Positions 1 to 7,568 of a stretch of DNA of 47,773 nt are shown piece after piece (positions within the stretch are counted from its first letter, which is position 1; every line of letters begins with the position of its first letter). The notes under the pieces were generated by a model that saw only the letters and a list, made by a program, of their open reading frames with translations, searched no databases and was not told where the DNA came from. The translations under genes and the position numbers were made by a program. Source of the DNA: BHER01 sp051652245 (GTDB lineage Bacteria > Bacillota_I > Bacilli_A > Culicoidibacterales > Culicoidibacteraceae); NCBI GenBank assembly GCA_051652245.1, contig JBOFTV010000054.1, forward strand, positions 1-47,773, given 5' to 3'.

Positions 1-22
1 TCCATTTGACGAACTATTATAG

Positions 23-250
23 CGGGTAGCGCATTTATGCTTTTATCTTGTCGCCTTTGATTTTAAAAAATCTAACGCTATATCAGAAATGGTCTTTATT
101 CACATTAGAATAGCCTTCTGCTCGGTTTTGTTCTTTCTGTTGAAGGTAAACCCGTTTGGCTCTGCAAGGGCTGATTTGATTGAAAATATCTGGGTTATTG
201 AGAGTAGATATGATGTAACGTGTACGGAGTTTATCAGTAAAGAAAAATAA
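23..250 (+). other. Unrecognised open frame, possible gene tail
   Basis: A frame open from the TAG at 20-22 to the TAA at 248-250, directly followed by a terminator. The first ATG is at 89 and would give 53 residues, but no Shine-Dalgarno precedes it. The middle is hydrophobic (around IAFCSVLFFLL). I do not recognise the product. It may be the tail of a decayed gene, or chance. Confidence 0.2.
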
Positions 251-294
251 AAACGGCATTAACCCTTGTTATTAAAGGGGTTATGCCGTTTTTT
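247..294. terminator. Bidirectional intrinsic terminator
   Basis: AAAACGGCAT (250-259) pairs with ATGCCGTTTT (283-292), and the stem extends through AACCC/GGGTT after one bulged T. A-runs and T-runs flank both sides, so it could stop transcription from either direction: the open frame on its left and the minus-strand remnant on its right. Confidence 0.75.
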
Positions 295-302
295 AGTTGT
301 TT

Positions 303-596
303 TTAAATGTTGTACACCAGTTTTTCGTCGTGGACTAATTGCTCGTGGGTAATAATGGCTTTGGTTTGTTTTCGTGATAAATACATCACAATATTTCATT
401 CAATACTCACTGGCCCTTTAATAATGCATCGTATTCCTGATACAATTCTTACAGCATGATTAGCAAGCTTATCAAATAGCCTAACTTGAAAAAATGATGG
501 TTTTATGTAACCACTGTTACGGTTTTATTTCCGACTCCAATTTGAAGCGCATCTTTCAACGCATTCCCTTCTAAAAGAATACTATTAATTTAGTCA
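303..596 (-). pseudogene. Remnant of an unidentified protein gene
   Basis: On the minus strand a protein-like frame ends at the TAA complement at 303-305, ending ITHEQLVHDEKLVYNI. Upstream it reads through NHAVRIVSGI and IKGPVSIE with one in-frame TGA. After a frame change it continues as LLEGNALKDALQIGVGNKT further right. At least two disruptions in about 95 codons mark a decayed C-terminal segment. It lies between the terminator at 247-294 and the IS3 remnant. I cannot name the family. Confidence 0.45.
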
Positions 597-602
597 TTTT
601 AA

Positions 603-1271
603 TTAAGCTGTTAGTTTTTCTAGGTAAGATTTCCTGAGTTTTACAGGTGTTTTATCGTTAAAAGATGAGTGAACTCGTTGTGTATTGTAGTAGTTATAAA
701 TGCAATATATTAAGTTTTCGTTAAGATCCAATGCAATTTCATACGCTCAATGCTTTGTTATTTCTCCCTTGAGTTTACCCATAAAGAATCCCATTACTGC
801 ATTGTCATCGGGTGTTCTAATCCGAATCATACTCTGACTGACTTTGTTATTTTTACAGTATTCTGTAAATGTTTTCGTACGATATTGGACTCCTTAATCT
901 GAATGAAGTGTTACTTTTTGTTTTGCACAATGCAATCTCAAGCGGATTTTTTTGCAAGGTTGCATCGATAAAACGACGTACCCTAAATCAGACTACCAAT
1001 AAATCAAATGCATCCACTATTATGTGAATTGTGTAAACTAGATCCGGTTAGGATTCCTTCTATTATATCATTTTTAACTTTGCTAACTGAGCATCTTCTT
1101 AAATTCCTTTAGCTGGATCCGTTTGGTACTATTCACTCTTCCAACTTTTTAGTGTTCCAATATCTAAACTTAATTCTGTGTTGCTGCTTTTACCCTCCTA
1201 CCTGAGAACCGTAGAAAATAGCAGTCACTTTTTCAGTGGCTTCGCAACAATGCATTCATTTTTTTTGCCAT
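603..1271 (-). mobile_element. Degenerate IS3-family insertion sequence
   Basis: Minus-strand translation shows both halves of an IS3-family element. Near 1271-1060 is an OrfA-like helix-turn-helix reading ELSLDIGTLKSWKSE then YQTDPAKGI and EDAQLAKLKM, with stops between. Near 1040-603 is the end of an OrfB DDE transposase: HSD-stop-GVQYRTKTF, SMIRIRTPDDNAVMGFFMGKLKGE, then YNYYNTQRVHSSF and TPVKLRKSYLEKLT. Several stops and at least one frameshift (around 910-920) inactivate it. At about 670 bp it is half the usual IS3 length, so the N-terminal part of OrfB is deleted. Terminal inverted repeats were not identified, so the boundaries are those of the coding remnants. Confidence 0.85.
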
Positions 1272-1367
1272 TATAATTTCTTATTTCGGGGTGCATTATA
1301 TTATACCACCTCACTATCACTATCTCACTAAATGAGTAGTTCACTAGCTATTTTAAGATATTTTTTG

Positions 1368-1373
1368 TATAAT
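1368..1373 (+). promoter_or_regulatory. -10 element for the cupin-like gene
   Basis: TATAAT preceded by TG, 40 nt before the start codon at 1414. A -35 box at 17 bp spacing (1345-1350, TAGCTA) is poor, so this promoter rests mainly on the perfect -10. Confidence 0.45.
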
Positions 1374-1413
1374 ATGATTATAAATAAAATATTAAGATTG
1401 TGAGGAATCATAC

Positions 1414-1719
1414 ATGCAAAAGTTCTCCGTGGGCAGCGCTTCTGAATTGATGAATGAAATTAATTCTTATGATAATAAGAAGGTTGTCCACTTATTTTTA
1501 GAGCAAGGTCGTAATATTATTGACCACCAAATTGATTATGAAGTTGTGGTCACTCCCGTTGCCGGTAAAATTAGTTGTTCTTGCTCTTGTAATAAATATT
1601 CGCTAACTCTTCGCCCTGGTGAATTCATTATTTTATCCAAAAATAAATTACTTAGTATTTCAGCGATTTATACGAGTGATATTATGATTTTTACCAAAGA
1701 TTGTTCCCGTGCCAGCTAA
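1414..1719 (+). CDS. Small cupin-like protein
   Basis: A 101-residue soluble protein with no signal peptide or membrane segment. Residues about 43-95 follow the strand pattern of a single small cupin barrel: VVVTPVAGKIS, a turn, LTLRPGEFIILSKN, then a last strand with IMIF. The usual metal-binding histidines of metal cupins are absent; CSCSC sits near residues 55-59, where a regular cupin has its first motif. A good ribosome site (GAGGA, 1402-1406) and a TATAAT at 1368 support expression. It is a single-gene unit, convergent with the chitinase and sharing its terminator. Family assignment is by pattern only. It could instead be a cupin-derived sensor or the remnant of a larger AraC-type protein. 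Confidence 0.6.
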   Translation: MQKFSVGSASELMNEINSYDNKKVVHLFLEQGRNIIDHQIDYEVVVTPVAGKISCSCSCNKYSLTLRPGEFIILSKNKLLSISAIYTSDIMIFTKDCSRAS

Positions 1720-1720
1720 A

Positions 1721-1750
1721 AAAAACTTGATGAAATCATCAAGTTTTTTT
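1721..1750. terminator. Shared bidirectional terminator
   Basis: CTTGATGA (1726-1733) pairs with TCATCAAG (1736-1743), flanked by A-run and T-run. It lies between two convergent genes and has a U-tract in both directions. Confidence 0.85.
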
Positions 1751-1773
1751 CCTTTATCTTTTTCCTGTACTCG

Positions 1774-2928
1774 TTATTTTTTTTCTATCAGCTGTTTGTT
1801 GTTATAAACATATGTTTGTTCCAACTTTGCTCCCCTACTTTGCAACTCATTGTTAATATAACGCTTAAATCTATTGTTAAGCTCTAAACCTGATATTTTA
1901 ATAATATCTCCCTCATTAAGTTTGATTGCTCCTAGGCGCTTACTTAACGCGGCTACTGTTTCTTTTCCTTTAATTGAGGCACTTTTTTTAACGGTTCCTT
2001 TGTTATCCTGTATTTCAATACCAAAGTAGGTTTTTTCACCTAGATAATAGTGAATTGCTTCGTCTCTTACTTGCGATAAAAGTAAATTATCTGTGCTTTG
2101 ATCCACATGCATATAGCCGTTCATAACATCGCTAATCCCTAGAATTTCCATTCTATTTTCTTGGATTTGTTCCACTAACTTTTTGTTTTTGTAGATGAAG
2201 CTACGCTCTCTTTGATTTGTTTTTGGTTGAACCGTATTATTGATATACTGCTTAAAGCGGCCGCCAACTTCTGGGCCTGATATTTTAAGAATGTCGCCTT
2301 CATTAAGTTTAATCGCTCCTAAGCGCTTATTTAACTCTGCTACTGTTTCTTTTCCTTTAATCGAGGCACCTTTTTTAACCGTTCCTTTGTTATCCTGTAC
2401 TTCGATGCCAAAATATGTTTTTTCGCCTAGATAATAGTGAATTGCTTCATCTCTTACTTGTGATAAAAGCAAATTATCTGTGCTTTCATCAACATGAATA
2501 TAGCCGTTCATGACATCGCTAATTCCTAGAATTTCCATTCTATTTTCTTGGGTTTGTTCCACTAATTTTTTGTTTTTGTAGATGAAGCTACGCTCTCTTT
2601 GATTTGTTTTTGGTTGAATCGTATTATTGATATACCGCTTAAGGCGGCCGCCAACTTCTGGACCTGATATTTTAAGGATGTCGCCTTCATTAAGTTTAAT
2701 CGCTCCTAAGCGCTTATTTAATTCTGCTACTGTTTCTTTTCCTTTAATTGAGGCACTTTTTTTAACCGTTCCTTTATTATCTTGTACTTCGATGCCAAAA
2801 TAGGTTTTTTCGCCTAGATAAGAGTGGATCGATTTAGTTCTTGCTTGTGATAAAAGCAAATTATCTGTGGTTTCATCCACATGAATATAACCATTCATGA
2901 CATCACTAATACCCAAAATTTCCATTCT
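1774..2928 (-). repeat. Three tandem 129-codon modules
   Basis: In-frame repeats start at residues 738, 867 and 997 of the chitinase (about 2928, 2541 and 2151 on the minus strand), each beginning NRMEILGISDVMNGY. Repeats 1 and 2 are nearly identical over long DNA stretches, including their Lys-rich joint NQRERSFIYKNKKLVEQ. Repeat 3 diverges near its end (RGAKLEQTYVYNN). This indicates recent duplication by unequal recombination. Confidence 0.95.
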
Positions 2929-5139
2929 ATTTCCCGGTACATTTATGTTAACTTTGACATCCAGAGATTGTGTATTAGTTCCCTGACTTTCTTTTGCGAC
3001 CACTTTAACCGTGTATTCACCAATTTTATTAAAGTCTACTTTCGAACTAAAATCACTCGTAATTGTTCCCGGTTTGTTTATTGTAGCTGCAATATCTGTG
3101 AGGAATTGTTTTTCTGACACACTATTCAATAAATCATAGTCTTTCGTGTTTTTTGCTGTTAAGGCGAAGTTTTTCTCATTTCCTTTGACAACAACCTTAA
3201 CAATATGTGTATTTGATTCGACACCTGCCTCTGTTGTCCCAACAACTGCAACCGTGTAAGTTCCGGGTTTGCTAAAATTAATTCCTGTGATGAAGTTTGA
3301 TCTTATTTTCCCAGGGAGATTCATTTTCACATTAATATCTAAGAAAAAACGATCCTCTGTAATTGATGTTCCTACTGGATATTCTTGGTCAGGTTTTCCG
3401 GTTAAAACAGGTTTAACTTCTTTACTATCTAAAATCTGTGCTGCAATTGTTCCAAGCTCTGCTGTATCTGCTGTATCATATGCAAGTTCCCAAATGATTG
3501 CTCCACCAAAGCCTTTTGCTTTGGTATAATCGACTTTATGTTGAATTGATTTTGCATTATCATATGTAAAAAATTCTTTTTTATTTCCGTCATACATATA
3601 TGGAACTTTGGCATCTTCATCCCATGATGCCGTCAAATTATCATGACCATTTGCGTTCGCTTCTGCTTCTGCTTTCTTCATTTGCCAGTGTGGTCTTAGT
3701 CCTGATGGTTGCGCCGGGTCATCCCATGTTCCACCAAGTGCTGCACCGTTTCCAGCAGCTCCAATTCCATTTTTAGCGACTTCTTTCCAACCTTTTGAAT
3801 AGTAACCTAATCCAACTAATAATTTTTGTTTTGGTACATTATAAACGTTTGCATATTCATTCATTGCCCCATCAACCGTTAATTTTGGATCTACTGATTT
3901 TTTGCTTGGGTAGAGTGCTGAATGATGCCCTGTTTTGTTTTCCCATGCACCATGAAAGTCATAGCTCATAACATTAAAGGTATCGAGGTATGGGGCAACA
4001 TTTGTCGGGTCAATAAAGGGCATCTTTGCATACGCTGCTGTTACTGCTGCACTTAGTTGATAATATCTATCATTTTTCTTTCCGGCTATTGTTATTTTTT
4101 CACGTAATTGCTTCATTAGTCTTAAAAATCGCTCTTGTTTAACGGGCGTATCTGGATATTCCCAGTCGATGTCAATGCCATCAAAATTATTATCTAACAT
4201 GAATTTTACTAATTCATCTGTAAATTTATTCATTGCTTCTGGTGTTTTGGTTACAGTGTCAAATGCACCTTCAATTGAATTGTCCCAACCACCAATTGAG
4301 ACCATTGCTGTTACATTATTTTTATCTGCTAAGCGAGTAATTTGTCCGATATAGTCTTTACCGCCTCCTGGGACAGCATCTGAAAAATCAGCCCATGGAT
4401 CATTTGATTTTAATTTTCCGGTTTCTTTATCTACTAAGATAAAGCCGTAGTTGACATGTGTTATTTTATCAAAAGGGACATCCACTGGATCATAGCCTTT
4501 TCCATCAATATTACCGTTGTATGGGCTGTAATCAGGTTTATTTGGTTCATAGTCTGCTTTATATCCCTGCCAGTTTGCAAAATAGGCTACTACCTTTTTG
4601 GCGTTGAAAACTTTATCTGCTGCCTGCCTTTGAAAAGCATCTGCTTCCTCATCCGTATAAGCGGTAAATTGATATGTTCCCAATAATTGGGGTAAATCGC
4701 GAAGTTTTAACCACAAATCATGTTTTCCCGGTTCCTGCTTAGCATCTGCCCAGTATTGCGCCTTATATAGTGCGCCATTGTGTCTTGTAACACTTCCTCC
4801 AGCATAGTCTTTTGCTTGCCAGATGCTGCTATCAAAAATTTCTTGATCATATGTCATTAATTGAATTGTTTGTGCACCTAAGAATATTTCTGTTGCCTTG
4901 CCGCGTGTCCAGCTTTTACCATTATTATTTGACCACATTTGTTTGTCTGATAAATTACGCAAGACATTATTCTTGTCATTTACACTGAAGGTTAAATCGG
5001 TTTTCACCTCGCTAGTTCCTTTATTTGTTGTCATTGCTGATAGGGGGAGGCTTCCTGAAATCATTCCTGTTAATACTATTGCTGCTATTCCGTTTTTAAG
5101 GAATTTTCCTCTTGATTTCCTCAAGTTTTTCTTTTTCAT
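1774..5139 (-). CDS. Secreted multidomain GH18 chitinase
   Basis: A 1121-residue exported chitinase (endo-beta-1,4-GlcNAc hydrolase). A Lys-rich signal peptide covers about 1-36 (hydrophobic core AAIVLTGMISGSLPLSA). Residues 105-147 resemble a CBM5/12 chitin-binding module (W, Y and W at regular places). Residues 180-570 are the GH18 barrel: SIGGW at 281-285, DGIDIDWE at 320-327 with E327 as catalytic acid, MSYDFHG at 391-397. Residues 575-735 hold two Ig-like LapB-type repeats, the second carrying SEKQFLTDI and the TYTV/EYTV strand. Residues 738-1121 are three 129-residue modules, here likened to the putative mucin/carbohydrate-binding module of enhancin-like proteins. No LPXTG motif or other anchor follows, so it is probably released or bound through its modules. 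A good ribosome site (AAAGGAAG) precedes the start. Confidence 0.93.
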   Translation of the reverse strand: MKKKNLRKSRGKFLKNGIAAIVLTGMISGSLPLSAMTTNKGTSEVKTDLTFSVNDKNNVLRNLSDKQMWSNNNGKSWTRGKATEIFLGAQTIQLMTYDQEIFDSSIWQAKDYAGGSVTRHNGALYKAQYWADAKQEPGKHDLWLKLRDLPQLLGTYQFTAYTDEEADAFQRQAADKVFNAKKVVAYFANWQGYKADYEPNKPDYSPYNGNIDGKGYDPVDVPFDKITHVNYGFILVDKETGKLKSNDPWADFSDAVPGGGKDYIGQITRLADKNNVTAMVSIGGWDNSIEGAFDTVTKTPEAMNKFTDELVKFMLDNNFDGIDIDWEYPDTPVKQERFLRLMKQLREKITIAGKKNDRYYQLSAAVTAAYAKMPFIDPTNVAPYLDTFNVMSYDFHGAWENKTGHHSALYPSKKSVDPKLTVDGAMNEYANVYNVPKQKLLVGLGYYSKGWKEVAKNGIGAAGNGAALGGTWDDPAQPSGLRPHWQMKKAEAEANANGHDNLTASWDEDAKVPYMYDGNKKEFFTYDNAKSIQHKVDYTKAKGFGGAIIWELAYDTADTAELGTIAAQILDSKEVKPVLTGKPDQEYPVGTSITEDRFFLDINVKMNLPGKIRSNFITGINFSKPGTYTVAVVGTTEAGVESNTHIVKVVVKGNEKNFALTAKNTKDYDLLNSVSEKQFLTDIAATINKPGTITSDFSSKVDFNKIGEYTVKVVAKESQGTNTQSLDVKVNINVPGNRMEILGISDVMNGYIHVDETTDNLLLSQARTKSIHSYLGEKTYFGIEVQDNKGTVKKSASIKGKETVAELNKRLGAIKLNEGDILKISGPEVGGRLKRYINNTIQPKTNQRERSFIYKNKKLVEQTQENRMEILGISDVMNGYIHVDESTDNLLLSQVRDEAIHYYLGEKTYFGIEVQDNKGTVKKGASIKGKETVAELNKRLGAIKLNEGDILKISGPEVGGRFKQYINNTVQPKTNQRERSFIYKNKKLVEQIQENRMEILGISDVMNGYMHVDQSTDNLLLSQVRDEAIHYYLGEKTYFGIEIQDNKGTVKKSASIKGKETVAALSKRLGAIKLNEGDIIKISGLELNNRFKRYINNELQSRGAKLEQTYVYNNKQLIEKK

Positions 5140-5214
5140 TGTTATCTTCCTTTCGCTTACTATTCTGTACTTTTATTACTGTTTGCTATATCATCTTGTT
5201 ATTAGTACGGCTCC

Positions 5215-5243
5215 ATTATACAGCACTGAAAAATATTACTTAA
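5215..5243 (-). promoter_or_regulatory. Likely chitinase promoter
   Basis: On the minus strand TATAAT (5220-5215) is 17 bp downstream of TTAAGT (5243-5238), about 75 nt before the chitinase start. The -10 is perfect and the -35 weak. Confidence 0.5.
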
Positions 5244-5417
5244 TCCACTTTTACTTTTTAAAAAAGTACTTTAATAACATTATATGTTATTTTTGTTTTA
5301 AAAATGTTTTATATTTTTTTTAGTGTATTAAAAATTAAGCCAGGCTTGGAAAATAGCGTCATTCAGATATTCACTCCTTTCAAATTTTTTTAGCCCCAAC
5401 TATCAATTTACAAACAA

Positions 5418-5451
5418 AAAAAAGAACGTGATGGCCAATATCACGTTTCTT
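5418..5451 (-). terminator. Terminator after the Mga-like regulator gene
   Basis: AACGTGAT (5425-5432) pairs with ATCACGTT (5440-5447). Read on the minus strand the hairpin is followed by a long T-run (complement of 5416-5423). It starts a few bases after the stop codon at 5457. Confidence 0.85.
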
Positions 5452-5456
5452 TTTAA

Positions 5457-6857
5457 TTAGTAAATTATATTAACAATATTTTGATCCATTACATCACGAT
5501 CTCTTTGTGTCAGATTTCGGCCAATAGAGACTATTTTTAGCTTCTGATCAGCAAATGCCCCTGCCCATAAATCGGTAATAATAAAATCAATTTCTTTAAT
5601 CTCTTCTATTTTTTCAATGTGGATGAACTTTATATTTCGGCTAAATCTCAACATTAATGTGTCTTCAATATATTTTGCATATGTGTAACCAATTGCAAAG
5701 CAAAGACCGATGACACATATTTTTTCACTTGTTGGTAAACTAATATTTATCAAATTCAGAAGCTGTATTAATTCTGCTTTTGTAATCCTCATATCATACT
5801 TTTCTTCAAACTTTTGGAATATATTATTTAAGATTTCCCCCTCAATAACATCCAACTCTTGGCTTTTGTCCAGATAAACAAAGTCAAATGCGTTGTGGAT
5901 AATCCATTTTTGGATTGAGAAAGCAATTATCATCTTGAGCTCTTTTGTCAGTACTAGGCTTCCCCCTGTTTCCGCGGAGATTAGTTCTATCAGCCAATTT
6001 GACATTGTATAAATATTATATTCCATAAAGTTCTTTGTTACCTGTCCGGGTACTTGTGAATTCTCAAAAAAGAAAATACAAAATATAATAAAGGAAATAT
6101 CACCCTCCGAAAAATATGCTCCTGGCATTCTCTTTAAAAAATGGCTAACATCCTCCACACCTTCCAAATTTTCTGATAATTTTACCTGTGACTCAAATAA
6201 ATTATTTTTGACTTCATGACCCTGCTTTATTCGTATCTTTGAGATCGCTGCTAGAAACACTACGCGCCAGATATATGGTCTATTAATTAATTTTAGAGAT
6301 TGCCGCGCCATTTTCTTGTATTCTTTTAGATATGGAATTTGATCAATTATTCTTGTACTGGTTATCTCGTTGCATAAAACTAAATTCAGCATCGTAAAAA
6401 AGAAAACTCTGATTGTTGATTCATACTCACTTCTAATTCTTAAAAATGGTGTTCGCTCAAGTTCAACATTATTTGCTTTACCCATTATTTCAATTCTATC
6501 TAGTGCTTGTATCACTACTTTTTGTGAGAGAAACAACTTTTCTTTAAGCTTCTTAATTGTTACTTTCCCATTGACCAATAAATAGACTAAAATATTAAAA
6601 AAAGGCTCATTTACCCATAAATATGATTCACCATACGCTAAAGAATCGTAGTCAGGCTTTTCTAAAATTGTTCCTTCGCCTTTCTTTCCTTGTATTTTCC
6701 AGTTATAAGGTAGGCTGCCTTGCATTTCTGCAAGGTACTTCCTTACCGTATTAGTTGATATTCTATGACATTTAGCTAATTCTTCCGTCGTAAATATACG
6801 ATTTTCTGCATATAATGTTGTTAACAGTTGAATTTGTACTATAATTCTATTGTGCAT
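5457..6857 (-). CDS. Mga-like helix-turn-helix transcription regulator
   Basis: A DNA-binding regulator of the Mga/PRD type, about 466 residues. The N-terminus has a winged-helix segment (FTTEELAKCHRISTNTVRKYL, about residues 22-42). A second HTH-like segment follows near residue 100 (KVTIKKLKEKLFLSQKVVIQAL). A long helical middle comes next, and the C-terminus (VIGLCFAIGYTYAKYIEDTL) has a Rossmann/EIIB-like look, as in Mga proteins. The open frame extends ten codons further, to 6887. The ATG at 6857 is preferred because GGGGAG lies five bases before it, while the upstream ATG has no ribosome site. It is monocistronic with its own terminator. Its position beside the chitinase makes that gene a natural target, but no binding site was identified. 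Confidence 0.75.
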   Translation of the reverse strand: MHNRIIVQIQLLTTLYAENRIFTTEELAKCHRISTNTVRKYLAEMQGSLPYNWKIQGKKGEGTILEKPDYDSLAYGESYLWVNEPFFNILVYLLVNGKVTIKKLKEKLFLSQKVVIQALDRIEIMGKANNVELERTPFLRIRSEYESTIRVFFFTMLNLVLCNEITSTRIIDQIPYLKEYKKMARQSLKLINRPYIWRVVFLAAISKIRIKQGHEVKNNLFESQVKLSENLEGVEDVSHFLKRMPGAYFSEGDISFIIFCIFFFENSQVPGQVTKNFMEYNIYTMSNWLIELISAETGGSLVLTKELKMIIAFSIQKWIIHNAFDFVYLDKSQELDVIEGEILNNIFQKFEEKYDMRITKAELIQLLNLINISLPTSEKICVIGLCFAIGYTYAKYIEDTLMLRFSRNIKFIHIEKIEEIKEIDFIITDLWAGAFADQKLKIVSIGRNLTQRDRDVMDQNIVNIIY

Positions 6858-7037
6858 CTTAGCTCCCCATTCAATTTCATTCTTCATTTATTAACAATAT
6901 CATTTGCTCGCAACTTCTGTCAATTTTTATTGTATATATTTATCCTTTGTGTATCATTTTTCACATTTTCACATATCCTAAAAAACACTTCCTAGAAATC
7001 ACATTCCCACTGATATCTAGAGCTAGTATTTTGCTCA

Positions 7038-7265
7038 TTATTTCTGTAAGATGCGTTGTTTATTACTATAAACATAGGTTTAATCAACACCTGCTTAATT
7101 ACATTGTTGTGTCTTTTCCTCTAATCGATACATCCTTTTTAACTGTTCCTTTTTATTTTGAATTTGGATGCCAATAGGTACCGTGCAACATTTTTTGGCA
7201 CAATAAATGGTATTTTGTCATTGCTGATAATGACAGATTCCCTAAAATTATTCCTGTTAATACAG
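7038..7265 (-). pseudogene. Decayed paralogue of the secreted chitinase ends
   Basis: Minus-strand fragments match both ends of the chitinase at 1774-5139. Around 7265-7217 the frame reads VLTGIILGNLSLSAMT, matching the chitinase signal peptide VLTGMISGSLPLSAMT; the DNA also matches (tcattgctgat...attcctgttaatac). Around 7175-7105 it reads GIQIQNKK then, after a frameshift, GTVKKDVSIRGKDTT, matching repeat 3. At 7080-7038 it reads TYVYSNKQRILQK-stop, matching the chitinase C-terminus. Everything between is deleted. It is therefore a collapsed copy of a secreted protein with the same signal peptide and the same last module. Limits are approximate. Confidence 0.8.
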
Positions 7266-7352
7266 TATAATTGTATGATATCAAATTATGATTCTTAATC
7301 CTGTTTTACTTTTTAAAAATGCTTTATCAATTTAATTATAATTTATTAATGC

Positions 7353-7390
7353 AAAAAGCTAATGGCATTTTCGTTTGCCATTAGCTTTTT
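7353..7390. terminator. Strong hairpin terminator in the gene graveyard
   Basis: AAAAAGCTAATGGCA (7353-7367) pairs perfectly with TGCCATTAGCTTTTT (7376-7390). It follows the minus-strand gene tail at 7393-7470 and presumably served that lost gene. The region 6858-7568 holds no intact gene. Confidence 0.8.
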
Positions 7391-7392
7391 AC

Positions 7393-7470
7393 TTACTTTT
7401 TATTCTGCTTTCTCTTCTTCATTAAACGAGCCACCCAATAAGTTTTTAATTCATGAAATGGGTTTCGATT
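7393..7470 (-). pseudogene. Tail of a lost gene
   Basis: A 26-codon minus-strand frame reads NRNPFHELKTYWVARLMKKR then KQNKK-stop, with its terminator immediately downstream. No upstream continuation stays open. The basic end suggests the cytoplasmic tail of a protein, but it is too short to name. Confidence 0.35.
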
Positions 7471-7522
7471 TTTTTAAATTGGCTCAGGGAATTTTTTATA
7501 CCACTATTTTTTTCTTATAAAC

Positions 7523-7560
7523 ATAAAAAAAATAAGCATCCTCATAAAATGCTCATTATT
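7523..7560 (-). terminator. Terminator of the PASTA gene operon
   Basis: AAGCAT (7534-7539) and ATGCT (7549-7553) form an imperfect stem extended by AATA/TATT. On the minus strand a run of T (complement of 7524-7531) follows. It lies directly after the stop codon at 7569. Confidence 0.6.
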
Positions 7561-7568
7561 TCCTGTGA

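Noticed and set aside
1774..5139. Cell-wall anchoring of the chitinase
   Set aside because: No LPXTG, no hydrophobic C-terminal helix and no LysM or SLH domain follow the repeats.
4898..5323. 141-codon plus-strand frame over the chitinase start
   Set aside because: It is antisense to the signal peptide and chitinase promoter; the Leu/Phe-rich product is what reversed Lys-rich and AT-rich DNA gives.
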